Below are positions 47,501-61,378 of a DNA stretch of 64,000 nucleotides, piece by piece (within the stretch, counting starts at the first letter, position 1; each line of letters opens with the position of its first letter). A model generated the notes under the pieces. That model had not been told where the DNA came from. It ran no database searches and worked only from the letters and a program-made list of their open reading frames with translations. The stretch is taken from NCBI GenBank assembly GCA_036852015.1, contig JAANDG010000482.1, forward strand, positions 50,738 to 114,737, given 5' to 3'. This stretch comes from Pelodera strongyloides. Its lineage: Eukaryota > Nematoda > Chromadorea > Rhabditida > Rhabditidae. The translations under genes and the position numbers were made by a program.

Positions 47501-49778
47501 TTTTGTTAATGCTTGAATATTTGCGGCATATTGTAAGCATCTTGTTGGTTTCCTTGCATCATTCGTCTGTCAACTTTTCAACCAAAATATCATGCGGGAA
47601 CATTGATTATGTTTTCGAAAGTTGCATGAAAACAACATGTAGGAATTCTAATTCTGAAAGTGTGTCTTATGAGCTTATTCAGATATCCGTTTGCTCCTTT
47701 CACTTCCAGACTTTATTTAGAATGTTCGTCACGATAATATTGTTCTCTTCCTCGGTTTCTGCCTCGATCAACATTCACTAGGAATTGTAACGGATTTGTG
47801 CAAGGGAAAATCTCTGTTCTCATTGATTCATGAGAGTACGGAGAGGTTCGACCTATCCGCCGCCGTACAGTACGCTCTACAAATATGTCAGGTTCGTTGG
47901 TTGTTTATCTTTCTATTTCGGATTTTCTGTCACCGAGTTTAATTTTGGGTGTGTTAACAACTACTAAAGAACTTTTTCCGAAAGTTGCTTGCATATCCGA
48001 AGGTCCTTTACCGTACCCAAAATAACGCGTTGTCAGTGCATGAACACATAAAAATGCCTAGGATATATTTTGATTTATGTTTTAATTTATGCCACTTGCA
48101 ATCTTTCGTTTAGGGTGTTTCATATTTGCATACGAAGAAGATTGTGCACAAGGACCTGAGGACACGGAATATCTTCATCGAATCGAAGAACAAAGTGGTG
48201 ATCACAGATCTCGGACTGTTCAACATGCAGAGGTTGAAGTTCCCACACAGGTTTGTTATTAACTATTAAGTATTAAGTAAGTTCAAACGTTGTGCTATCC
48301 TCCTTTGAAAAAGTGTGCTGCGTTGAATGTAATGATTTGTTACATCTCCGGCTCATACTCCAATTCATTGTTCATGCGGGTTTGTACGTCTTTGAAATGT
48401 TTTTCAATTTGACGATTATACTGCTTGTACGTAGCTGATTTCACGAATGTCATTAGGTTATACGTGTTGTACCTTTCCAGATCAAAAACGATGATCGTTC
48501 CACACCATTGGTTGTCCTATTTGGCACCCGAACTAATTCGAGCACTTAGTGATGATTGGTCGGAGCCTCCTTTCTCAGAACATACGGATATTTACTCGTT
48601 TGGGTAGGCATTACCTTTTTTACTTCTTTGTGAGCAATGTTTGGTTGAGCTATGGTGTATTATAGGAATATATCTATCTATAGACAGAATAGAAGTCAAG
48701 CTAATATTAAAGCGAAATGCTAGCCCCTTTGGAAAATTTTCATATGATAAGCAAATCCTATGTATCCTATGCTAATGTTGTACGATTGCCGTGGACGATC
48801 GTACAAAATTAGCATAGGATACACAGGAATTGCTTATCATATGCAAATTTTTCAAAGGGGCTAGCATTTCGCTTTAACACTGAGATATAGGAAAAGAATA
48901 GTTGTGATCTAATGGGTTGTGTTAGACACGTCTATGGTGTTATGTTGTGTAGAAAGGCGTGATGCATTTTGTTGGAAAAACGCAATGTTTCGTGCAAGTC
49001 ATATAATGAGAGCAGGAGGCTTTGGGTTGGTTGGCATGAATTTTTATTAATTCAAGAAAAGATATATCAGCGGTAAGTAATTATCGTTGTCGTAGGATAT
49101 GCGTTTCTTTGTTTACGCCTTGTCGTTTCAGTACGATTTGGTTCGAAATGTTGACATGTGAAATGCCGTGGTCCAGAGTCCACCCCGATGAAGTGATGTG
49201 GAAAGTTGGAAGGGGAATGAAAGCACCTCTTATTCACCATATGAACACGAGTCGGGAGGTTAAGGTATGCTAATTTATGCTAATTTTTGAGATTCGAGTA
49301 ATCATGTCTGTGTGTGAGAGATAGTAGGGCCTGGTCATGGAAAAGTGCAGAAGGTTCTCAATGAAATACATTAGAAGTAAAGCATAGCTGACTGGCAGTG
49401 CGACTGAGTGGTCTGGGTTCTGGGCATGTAACTATGGCCCATAGCCCATACCATGTCTGGAGGTTATTGCGCCTTGGTTCACCTATGTATGAGACTAAAG
49501 TAGGCATTGTCCATTTATACAAGAAAATATATGTCGTGGCGGGGGGTGGGGGTGGGGCTGATGGGCGATGGGTTAGCCGTTAGCCAAACGACCCCCCCCC
49601 CCATGTATGTAAATTGGTTTCCGTTGTTCAGGAGATCGTACTCCGTTGCTGGGCCTATTCTGCTTCTGACCGTCCGTCCCTCTCTGATATTTACTCGCTT
49701 TTGTCTTCATTGCCGAAGAAACGCCTGGATAGGAGTCCCTCTTTCCCAGCTCTTAGAAGTTATGAGAGCATTTTCTAA
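41586..49778 (+). CDS. ksr: Kinase suppressor of Ras (KSR)
   Basis: Twenty-four exons keep frame: 41586-41648, 41747-41872, 42082-42144, 42271-42369, 42509-42608, 42930-43004, 43112-43172, 43368-43469, 43610-43663, 43834-43946, 44135-44223, 44376-44458, 44655-44760, 45313-45460, 45839-45956, 46312-46438, 46596-46663, 46865-46985, 47382-47492, 47721-47891, 48114-48249, 48481-48603, 49133-49264 and 49632-49778. Order: N-terminal CC-SAM-like helices (TWLRIIGLSPEEWRTV), a Ser/Pro linker, an atypical C1 zinc finger (CSFC, CTSC, HTHC), a second Ser/Thr linker and a kinase domain. The kinase has GYGRFGK, VAVKFL (Lys kept), HKDLRTRNIF instead of HRD, and DLG instead of DFG. KSR scaffolds Raf, MEK and ERK at the membrane. 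ATG 41586 follows TTGTTACAG by six bases, a likely trans-splice site. MITEs lie in two introns. Confidence 0.93.
45603..45784. mobile_element. MITE, TTAA/GGCCGG family
   Basis: TTAACGCGAAATACCGGC on the left, GGTCGGTATTTCGCTTTAA on the right. It contains ATTTGCAT and the variant ATGCTAAT. It lies in a KSR intron. Confidence 0.85.
46783..46858. repeat. TATTATTATGAATAT-type repeat
   Basis: About five copies of a 15-bp unit (ATTATTATTATGAAT) directly precede the acceptor of KSR exon 46865. Confidence 0.85.
48707..48877. mobile_element. Palindromic MITE with octamer, copy 2
   Basis: TTAAAGCGAAATGCTAGCCC and its complement GGGCTAGCATTTCGCTTTAA form the ends; the arms of about 75 bp are almost perfectly complementary. 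It has TTAA at both ends and one ATGCAAAT. It lies in a KSR intron. Its centre is the reverse complement of that of the 20066 copy. Confidence 0.9.
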
Positions 49779-50990
49779 TCTTCTTTTTTGTGTGATTTCC
49801 ATCTTTTATCTAAACTCCAAATGTAGCAATGCTTTAGCTTTGTGATGGGTTTCCACTTCTCTCTCCAATTTAGAAAACTCGAAAACCCGAGTTATTGTTT
49901 TGTGGGATACTGTAGAAATATGATTAAGCGTGATGCATTTTGGGAAATTATGTGGTGCTCGCGTGGAAACCAATAATACTGATACTAAATAAGTAGATCT
50001 ATAAGAGGTTTAGCTGAGCGCTTTTGTGTAGTTTTTCGCTCTAGAGAACCGCTCTTTTATGCACTGTGTTCGTCTAAAACCCTTTAGATCTAGTTAACCT
50101 ATGTAATTTTGTGTGCATTTGTCCAACTGGTCACAAACCCTTGCTGGTCATTATTATATATTTTATTATTTAATTAACTTCGGTTGTCTAGCTCTCTCTC
50201 ACTCGGTAAGGTTGTGTGTTTTCCTTAGGTGTCTTAACTCTTAACTTACATGTTTTGTATCGTTATATTTAAAGAGCTTCATTTGATTTACTAATTTATA
50301 TGACCCAGAACTCTAATCAGTCTTCCCAATACAATGTTTCTCTGTAGCAGAGTGTGCCTATAGCTACGCATAATAAGTTTCTGTTTCTAAGATTAGGGAA
50401 CTACTTCAAAATTGTTGTGAATACCATTTATTGGTGGCTTGTGGGCAGGAATTTATTGTACTTGGAATATTAATTAAGTAGGCAAACTTTTTATATATTA
50501 GAAATATTAATTAATTGGTAGTCAATTGTGGGAATTACGGTGCATTTGTAGAGATCGTAGTTATGTGCAGTTTTTGGGTCGTGTTGTGTGTATGAATCTA
50601 GCATTTATTATTTATCCTTTCGTTCTCTCTCTGCCGCTTTTTCTTGTTTGTTCGTTAGGTGGTCTTTTAAATTATATCTTTCAAAGTACTGTCTGTGATT
50701 ACACCTTGTCCAAATAATATTTTTTTTGCTTTTGGAGCTAGGGTGTCAGTGTCAACAAGCTATTTTAATAAAGTTTTTTTATAAATGGTTTTTTTAGATG
50801 CCATGCAATTTGGTTCGTGCCGTATTGTGTTACTTTTTTACAGTCTTCTTTCAGATTGGGAAAGCTTGTATTGCTACAGTACGCATTGCTAGTTCTGAGA
50901 GCTGGTTTTGTTACAGTATACTTTGTTAGTTAGGTAATAATTACTTTTTACGTGGTCATTATTTTTTCACGTTTTTGTTCTTTTTCAGCA
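49779..50990. other. Intergenic spacer between KSR and bL17m
   Basis: AT-rich sequence; a 63-codon open frame at 50526-50717 has no recognisable features. Nothing else seen. Confidence 0.5.
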
Positions 50991-52166
50991 TGTCTTCACG
51001 GGTGGTCTCCACTCTACCCCGAGTGAGAGTCATCATTGGACATGTACCACAAAAGCTGAAAACGGCTAATATTGAACCTCAACCCAGGGCCAGGTAGGAG
51101 GAATTTATGACAGGGTGCTTCATTGACTGAGCGAGAGACATGTGGGTTTTGTAAATCCGTCAATCTACAATACTTTCAGATTGGAAGTTCTGAGAAAGAT
51201 CGTCACTCGAGTTGTTCGAGAGGAACGAGCCGAGCTCCAGTGGAATAGGGCGGTTGAAGCCAGGCCTTATTTGGAAAGAGTCGGTTATTTTGTGAATATA
51301 TCTTCAAAGCGAACTAGCGGCCGGTTTTTGAAATGCATCGCAAAAACTGCGTGGGTCGAATTGTTTGCACCTAGCGCAGAGGAAAGCAATTATTTGACAT
51401 ACGTTTAAAAAACCGGCCGTTATTTCGCTTTAAGACCGATGCTAATTTATTTATACGGGGACCCCGGCAGTGCGTGCTTCTAATTGGTCACATATAATTG
51501 ATTAATTTCTGATTTCAGCTCATTCAACTAGGGATTGACCGCGGACAGACCGACGATTATACGAATGAGATGCTGGACTGGTGGCTGCCTGAGAAGGATC
51601 TTATCACGAAAATGCATCAGGTTGGAATATTCTCGGCGTTGACAGGGCTCTCAACTTTTCTCATGTGTTTGGTAGATATAAGATGGGCACTATGGATGGG
51701 CAGGGGGAATAGATTTCAGAATGTTCCTCTGGATCAGGGTTCCGCATCCAGAAAATGCCCGTATATTGTTTTTTTATAACTTTGTTCAGGTTATCGTACC
51801 GCGGTTTGTGGACAAACAGGGACCGTTCACTTCCATTTACCGTCTGCCGACTCAGTCACTTGAGCAGTTTATTCAGAATAAGAGGGTCTACATGAAGAGA
51901 TACGACATTGCGGTACTCGAAATTGATGGTGAGAAACTTTATCTATACTGTAAATGGTGGAACAAATGTAAAGATGTCGACAAGCCCAAATTCATCGAAA
52001 AGAATGTTTTTGAATTTAAATAATGAGCTGTTTTCTTTCAGGCAATCCGTTTCCTTCGGTCGTCTGTGAACAGGAGGAGAAGGCGCACACTTTGTTGAAC
52101 ACACTCCTTCGTGATGCACTGAAGAACAAAACCAATTCTTTAAAAAGCTCTACAAACAATGCTTAG
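50991..52166 (+). CDS. mrpl-17: Mitochondrial ribosomal protein bL17m
   Basis: Five exons: 50991-51093, 51180-51279, 51519-51620, 51790-51928 and 52042-52166. ATG follows TTTTTCAGC directly, which suggests trans-splicing at that site. The product (about 190 residues) starts MSSRVVSTLPRVRVIIGHVP and shows the bL17 core: LRKIVTRVVREERAELQW, RAVEARPYLERLIQLGID and DWWLPEKDLITKMHQVIVPR with a basic IYRLPTQ segment. bL17 is a large-subunit protein of the mitochondrial ribosome near the exit-tunnel side. The C-terminal extension, rich in Lys and Asn, fits animal mitochondrial versions. A MITE sits in intron 2. Confidence 0.88.
51304..51433. mobile_element. MITE, TTAA/GGCCGG family, shortened
   Basis: AAAGCGAACTAGCGGCCGG and CGGCCGTTATTTCGCTTTAA termini remain, with TTTTTGAAATGCATCG. 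The interior is shorter (130 bp in total) and the octamer is absent. Confidence 0.75.
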
Positions 52167-53299
52167 GATATTGTATTAGAATAAGTAAATTTACTTGTCT
52201 GTTTTCCGTTTCACACGCTGTAATTTTGACCTGCCGTGACACACGATGTTTTACCGTACCTACAATCTTCCACTTACCGTAACCCATAATGTTTCACCTA
52301 CCGTAGCCTACGATGCTAATACAGTACTTACCTACAACTTTTTCTTTGATTAAAATTCGTGAGTGGAGCAGTTGCGAAAGTTATTCAAATTGTTGAGGGC
52401 GCGTTCGGGTTGCTCTTTCCGAAAGAGAAAGAGGCAAAAACCCCGTTCGGGTTGGACCTTTCCGAAAGGATTTAATGCTTTGTGAAAGTGAAAAGTACAG
52501 TACACACTTTCCGTGAACACGCAGGGTTTTTATTTTTTATTTGAATGTGCACGGTCTGCGCCCTTGTGCACAATTTCGACATTGAATTTTTTCCCGACCG
52601 CCGACCTGCCCGCAGGCACATGACAGTACGTGCACAAGACCGGAAGGAAATGCACCGCGCACAATTAAATCGATTCAAATCTTAAAACGAAAATCCCTGC
52701 GTGTTCACGGAAAGTGTGTACTGTACTTTTCACTTTCACAAAGCATTAAATCCTTTCGGAAAGGTCCAACCCGAACGGGGTTTTTGCCTCTTTCTCTTTC
52801 GGAAAGAGCAACCCGAACGCGCCCTGATCAGGAGACATGAGTAATCAGTTTCAAGTTTTACGAGGTAATGCATGCGTCCTGCGGCTGACTTTTTTTCAAT
52901 TTCCTTCTGTTAGAGTTGGAAATTGACATCAGTACTGAGATGGCCTTTCGACCGATGAATTTCTTTTCGATTTCTGGCATCCAGATCGTGACTAATACGT
53001 AAAACGTGTGACATTTATTCAAGTTGTTCTCCTGTGTTCAGTGCAGTACGGCCCAAGATTCCTCAACCCAACGCAATTGTACCAACATCACATTCGATGC
53101 CTAAACACTAGGAATGTAATAAAAGATACCAGTATGGTTTTATAATGACCGCATTTTCTCGAACGGAGCCACCAATTGCGGGATGAAACATTAGATTTGC
53201 TTTCGTCTTTCGACTTTCAGTGGTGACAACCGCTGGGCACACGCTGCTCTAGGTAAGCAAGAAATTGGGCTTTTAATTCCCTATGCTTCAATATTTTAC
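52167..53299. other. Spacer containing a fold-back element
   Basis: Contains the 430-bp fold-back element at 52398-52823. The remaining DNA up to the LINE border shows nothing I can identify. Confidence 0.5.
52398..52823. mobile_element. Fold-back element with ~145-bp terminal inverted repeats
   Basis: The left arm GGGCGCGTTCGGGTTGCTC ... TTCACGGAAAGTGTGTAC-type sequence is mirrored almost base for base by the right arm ending GAGCAACCCGAACGCGCCC. The 3-bp repeat TGA flanks both ends, a plausible target duplication of Harbinger-like size. The unpaired centre is about 140 bp and non-coding. Confidence 0.85.
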
Positions 53300-54895
53300 A
53301 CAGCTTGCGCTCAAGTTGATCGCCCACATCCGGCACGCAAAAAAAAACCACCTCGCACGTCCATCCTTAACTACCGGCCAATTTCTCTCACCTCCTCATT
53401 TTGTAAATTATTTGAATTGGTAGTTAAGCATAAATTAACGTACCACATGTCTGTTAACGGTTTTTTGTCTCTTAATCAATTTGGCTTTCTAAAAGGCCGT
53501 AATACAACTTCGCAACTTCTTTTATGCTTATATGAATGGCTCTCTGCTAAAGAATCCGATGATAATTTGGAATGTGTTTATATTGATTTTGCTAAGGCGT
53601 TTGATGTTGTTAACCACCGTTTTCTCTTACATAAGCTTAAGAATTATGGAGTTTCTGACATAATGCTTAATTGGATTAGTTCTTATCTTGCAAACCGTAC
53701 CTTTCAGGTTAGATACCAGAATACTTTGTCTTCTATCAAGCCTTGCTCCAGTGGAGTACCTCAGGGTAGTGTTTTAGGCCCGTTGCTTTTCTTAATTTTT
53801 ATTAATGACATTGACGATTGCTCTCTTGGAGATAGCTCCATTGTTATGTACGCGGATGATGTTAAGATTTCTCGTGTTATGCCAAAACTAGGGCCCTGGC
53901 CTGCCTGGAATGCTTTTCAAAAAGAACTTGGCAATATTTCCAGTTGGGCTGAGATATGGAAAATGACCATTTCTGAGCCAAAGTGTCAACATTTTTCTGT
54001 GACTACTAAGACCCACCACTCTTTTCCTCTTCGTTTAAATAATACCCTCATTCCACCAGTAACTGATGTCGTTCGTGATCTTGGTGTTTTGTTTTCTCCG
54101 GATTTATGTTTTAAGGCTCATATTAAGCAAAGAATTAGTACTTCTTCTTGTTGTGCAAATCGTATACTTCGCTCCATTTGTCATCATAGCATTGATGTTT
54201 ATCGTAAAGCTTATGTTACTTATTGTAGGCCCCTGCTTGAGTATGCAACCTCCGTTTGGTCGCCGTACCTGAAAAGTGAGATTGACGCTATTGAAAAGGT
54301 ACAGCGGCGTTTTACTAAACGTGTGCTTCGTAGAATTGACAATGACTATTATAACTCGTTTTCCTATTCTGAACGTCTTGTTGTTTTTGGTCTCAGATCT
54401 CTCCATCATCGTAGAATTTTGTTCGATCTCATCGAATGTTTCAAAATTGTCCGAGGTTATAATGCACATCCGGTTTTGGCAAACATGTTTCAGGTGAATC
54501 ACAGACCACGTCGAAATGGTAACTCTTTAACTCTTATTCAGGATTCTGTTAAACTTACCCAGTCTCTGTTCTCGTTTAAGCACAGGGCCACTCGTTTGTG
54601 GAACCTACTTCCTGATAGTATTGTTCTTTCGAGTTCCGTTGATTCGTTTAAAACCCGCATTGACGAGCTTGATCTAATCGAGCTTTATGAAGTAGCAAAT
54701 AGAAACATTCACCCTTAGTTATTCATATGTACCTTCATTCCTTTGTTGTACATAGTTTTTGTCGCTTGTTATATGCGCTTTGTTACTCTCATTGTTATTT
54801 GTTTTGTTGTTGTTTTTGTTATATTATTATTGTCGTTTTTTTTGTCTTCCGCTTTACTTCGGTGTACACTGAATAAAGTATTCATATATACCACC
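53300..54895 (+). mobile_element. 5'-truncated non-LTR retrotransposon (LINE)
   Basis: A single open reading frame runs from about 53330 to 54718 without a stop. It shows RT blocks in order: LNYRPISLTS, FLKGRNTTSQLL, YIDFAKAFDVVNHRFL, SGVPQGSVLGPLLFLIFIND, the catalytic YADD, and a Jockey/CR1-type C-terminus (YCRPLLEYATSVWSPY, IEKVQRRFTKRVL). ORF1 and the endonuclease are missing. The 3' UTR ends near CTTCGGTGTACACTGAATAAA with a short ATATA tail. The intact frame suggests a fairly young insertion. Fragments of the same family lie at 40853-41494. Confidence 0.92.
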
Positions 54896-55268
54896 CGCCC
54901 CTGAAAATATTCGTGAACGGATACACCTTTAACCCTTTATGATTCGCGTTAGGTTTTGGAACAAAGCCACAATTTCTTTTTCTCTGCCCTCTCACTCACT
55001 CGCAGCATCACTCGATCAAGAAATACAGTAGTTCGTACTGAAAGTGCTTTGAGACCCAAAACCTATAGCAAGGAGCAGAAGGACTGTACGGGCTGCCGAC
55101 CCTTGTAGAATCGCAGAGTATGAAGTCTTTCTATTTGGATTGATGTGATAGGTTTTGTTTTGTTTTGTAGGTGTTTCATTGATATCGTTTCACGAATGTT
55201 AATAAAGACGTGTCTTTTTATGGACGTGACCAGTGTCAAAAATAATGTTTACAGTGGTAATAAACGGG

Positions 55269-58013
<2,745 letters not shown>

Positions 58014-58509
58014 ATTTTTTGTAGATTGCTGATAAACCTATGAAAATGTAGTGAAATTTTCTCCTTGTTTTTCAACTGTGTTCAGTCGCTCGAACTATCT
58101 GGAAAAAGTTTTCTCATTGTATGACTGGTATTTGAAAGAGTCCACCTCTTTTAATTTCTCGACAATTTTCTAGATAGGCGAAGAGATAAAGTATAAATGT
58201 TTCCTAATAATCTTGTTTTAAATATATAAAGATTTATTACCGTTTTCTCCGGTCCTGCATTCTGTAAATACGTTTTTTTTTTCATTGTCAACTATCAACT
58301 CAAAGTTGCGCATTCTATCTAAGGGCCTGTGTGTTCGCAGGTAAGCTGTAGGTTACATTCTTGGTTGTTTGGGGCATTAGGCTCTTTCTCTAGTTCCGAA
58401 TAAAAGCCTAATCATATTTTGGAGCTGTTTTCTTTCATTGTGTGTATTACAATCTCTGTTTCTTATTTACATCATGGGGAATCCGTCTATGCTGGGAGTG
58501 TTTTAGTCG
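58014..58509. other. Spacer between atp-2 and the next gene
   Basis: About 500 bp, T-rich, on the same strand as both neighbours. The distance is longer than is usual for SL2-type operons in Caenorhabditis. Nothing else seen. Confidence 0.4.
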
Positions 58510-59552
58510 ATGAGCAAAAAAGGAAGGGAGAAGAAAGGTTCTTCCACAGTTTCGCCTGTGCGGGAGCCCCCTTCACAAACGACCGGAGGATTCGACTACA
58601 CCGCACTGATTCCCAAAAATATTGATGAGCGTAGCAAGGAATTGCTGCAGGTAAAATAGTGCGCAATTTGTCAAGTTCGGCTTGTCATTTGATTTCTTTG
58701 TGTCTGCCGATTTCTAACTTTATTAAATTGGTGTAGTATGCGGTTCGTGAAACCTATGTTGTCATGTATAGTATGCAAATGTGTGCTATTCTGATCTGAA
58801 CGGATTTTTGCCTGTACGTAGGATCGTTCACATATATGTATGTTGGAGTGTAGTTCCCGGCACGTTTCACGAAGCGCCTGTACGCTTTACTGCTTCGGGG
58901 CCTTGATTCTTTTTGCAAAGTGCAGTAGCTGGCATCAATTATTGGTGAAAAGGTTTCTATGGGAAAGTATTTAGCGTTTCTTGTGCAACCAGCTGCAGAC
59001 TGATAAAGAGCGTGATGAGGCGTTGATGATCTTCGCGCAAGCACTTCTAAATGAACACGGGGAGCTCGCAGTCGAGGGGAGAGCTCCGCCAGTGCTACCC
59101 CAGCAGGTAGTCTCACAAATATTAGTTTCTTTGTAAGTGGTTTACTTCGGTAGTTCTCGGCTTGTTTCGATCAGGTTCACAAATATCATTTCGTTTGGAA
59201 TGGCTTATGTTGTATTCAGGCTGCACCTGCTGCTCCACCTAATCAGAAAGTTCCTTTGTTGAGCACACCTCCCCCAGTCACTGTTCCAGAAGCGCAATCG
59301 GTTCAGCCGAAGCCGAGTAGGTTTGGTTCGTTTTTATGTTATGTTAACTATAGGTGCGTGTTTTCCAATCTACATGGGAAGGTACAGTTGCTCGGTCATG
59401 GTTCTATTACTATTGTTTATTTTTCAGACGAAGCGACCGGTGATTCCGGTGAACCAGTCCCGCATGCGTCGTGTTTAAGCGAAGAAAGGACCAGAATCAA
59501 CGTTGGTTGGTTGGCGGCTCCCGCGGATTGTGACCCGGCGTTTGATAAAGAT
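58510..59552 (+). CDS. Unrecognised protein, 5' part
   Basis: ATG 58510 lies three bases after GTTTTAG, a possible trans-splice site. Exons 58510-58650, 58993-59106, 59220-59316 and 59428-59552 join in frame. The product starts MSKKGREKKGSSTVSPVR, continues GGFDYTALIPKNIDERSKEL and a helical KERDEALMIFAQALLNEHGE, then a Pro/Ala-rich linker (AAPAAPPNQKVPLLSTPPP) and GWLAAPADCDPAFDKD before the donor GAT|GTAAGA. No further exon was found: the minisatellite begins 36 bases into the next intron and retroelement sequence follows. Either the gene is broken here or its remaining exons lie beyond the window. I cannot assign a family. Confidence 0.65.
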
Positions 59553-59588
59553 GTAAGATTGTTTTTTTTTGTTCATTTTTCCCTTAGG

Positions 59589-60027
59589 TAAGGTTTTGTC
59601 CTTAGTGGCACCCTGCTTTACCCTTCGGGGTAAGGTTTTGTCCTTAGTGGCACCCTGCTTTACCCTTCGGGGTAAGGTTTTGTCCTTAGTGGCACCCTGC
59701 TTTGCCCTTCGGGGTAAGGTTTCGTCCTTAGTGGCACCCTGCTTTACCCTTCGGGGTAAGGTTTTGTCCTTAGTGGCACCCTGCTTTACCCTTCGGGGTA
59801 AGGTTTTGTCCTTAGTGGCACCCTGCTTTACCCTTCGGGGTAAGGTTTTGTCCTTAGTGGCACCCTGCTTTACCCTTCGGGGTAAGGTTTTGTCCTTAGT
59901 GGCACCCTGCTTTACCCTTCGGGGTAAGGTTTTGTCCTTAGTGGCACCCTGCTTTACCCCTTCGGGGTAAGGTTTTGTCCTTAGTGACATCCTGCTTTAC
60001 CCTTCGGGGTAAGGTTTTGTCCTTGTG
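59589..60027 (+). repeat. 42-bp minisatellite with UUCG-hairpin units
   Basis: About 10.4 nearly identical units of TAAGGTTTTGTCCTTAGTGG + CACCCTGCTT + TACCCTTCGGGG. The unit is a multiple of three, so both strands stay open (14-residue periodic peptides), but neither frame looks like a protein. Each unit holds the perfect stem-loop TACCC-TTCG-GGGTA, i.e. a UUCG tetraloop closed by C-G if transcribed. Confidence 0.95.
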
Positions 60028-60398
60028 ACACACTTGTTTCCCCGTCTGGGGACGCTTTATCCCTAGTTGGGATAACATAAGTTTATATTATATTATACAT
60101 ATTTTATTTATTATTTTCTCAGTTACATCCAGTATCAGTATTTTTATTCTATTTACTTTACGCTTATATTAAGTACCAGCCGTTCGAAGACCCCTACGGG
60201 CTCTTCTCCGACTGGAGGAATCGGCCTTCGGCCGATTGTTACCCTATTTAAAAAAAAGGAATTTCTACAAATGTAAAAAGACGTTCATTTACGTTTGTGT
60301 GGAAACGTATAATGTGGCTCGGGACTTCAAGGTTTTTGCAAGTCATGCAAATTTGCTATTGCACTTGCTCTTCTATCTCCTATCAGATCCCCTCCAAT

Positions 60399-60482
60399 AA
60401 GCTAGCATAGTTCAACTGGTAGAGCATTGGACTGTGAATCGAGAGTTGTGTGCTGATGTGGGTTCGATTCTCGCCAGCGTGA
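60399..60482 (+). other. tRNA-like sequence
   Basis: The A box TAGTTCAACTGGTAGAGC and B box GTGGGTTCGATTCTCGCC are good, and a GTG sits in the anticodon-loop position (CTGTGAA). The acceptor strands GCTAGCA and GCCAGCG do not pair well and the region between the anticodon arm and T arm is too long. I read it as a tRNA pseudogene or SINE head, not a functional tRNA. Confidence 0.45.
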
Positions 60483-61378
60483 AAGATTTTGTATGCTCTT
60501 TCGATCGAAGAATTTTCTTTATGAACAGCTTTCGTTGTGCACATAAAAAAACCCGTGACAAACTCTTCTCCTTTATATAATAAGATTACCATAATCTATT
60601 ATATATTTTCCTTTTCGACACGTTCTTTGTTTTGCTATAACAATTTTACATTAGTACGCTAATCTTACACTATTCTCATTTTTCCTCCTTACCGAAGAGC
60701 TACCGACCTCTTGCAATGTTTACAATAAGTTATTTGGGCCATCACCGCTATATTTCTCTTTTCATTATTCCCACCACACTGCTTACAATCAAACCCCTTC
60801 AATATCAACATTCCCCTTACCTACATAATATTTAATTACCTGTTCTTTTGCCTTCACAATACATTTTCACCTTTCTTCATAACTTCTAATCAAAAATTAT
60901 CGCTTGCCCTATCGTTATCCCACGGGATATTTCCTTTCTCTTTTATTCATGTCGGATTAGCTCCGCTTGCAAGAAACCATTACACTATACTCTTTTTATT
61001 CATATATCTTCGCTATGGTTTCATCCGGTACTATGAGGGTGAGATTTTAAACCTCACAAATCTCCGCTACAGTAATACCTATTCAATAGTATCTCTTCAT
61101 TCCCTGTATGGATCCCTGGCTTGTTCATGGTAGTAAATATGGACTGGCTGGCCGGGGTCGTCCACGGAGAACCCTCGTACCAACGTGGTTAGAATTCTCT
61201 AGTTCGAACTCGCCATGTTAGGTTCCGAGAGGTTCCGAAGTGCCAGTTCTACTGCCTTACTCCTAAGGCCGGGGGCGGCCGAACGGAGGAACTGTTACGC
61301 CCTGCTACAACAACAGAATACTATAATAAAAACTATTTCACTTCTACAAAAGTAGGCCCTAAACTTAAAATTACTTCG

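Larger units (their letters stand above)
59553..61340. other. Repeat-rich stretch between the last gene and the Penelope-like element
   Basis: Holds the 42-bp minisatellite, a tRNA-like sequence near 60399, an 8-bp-stem hairpin (AATCGGCC/GGCCGATT, about 60218-60238), and AT-rich sequence that may be the 5' untranslated or pseudo-LTR part of the downstream element. No exon was found. Confidence 0.45.

Noticed and set aside
59475..59990. Long open frames on both strands with 14-residue periodicity
   Set aside because: They arise because the minisatellite unit is 42 bp, a multiple of three. The peptides have no family resemblance and both strands are equally open.
59589..60027. Possible CRISPR array
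   Set aside because: The units are contiguous with no unique spacers, and the context is a nematode intron.
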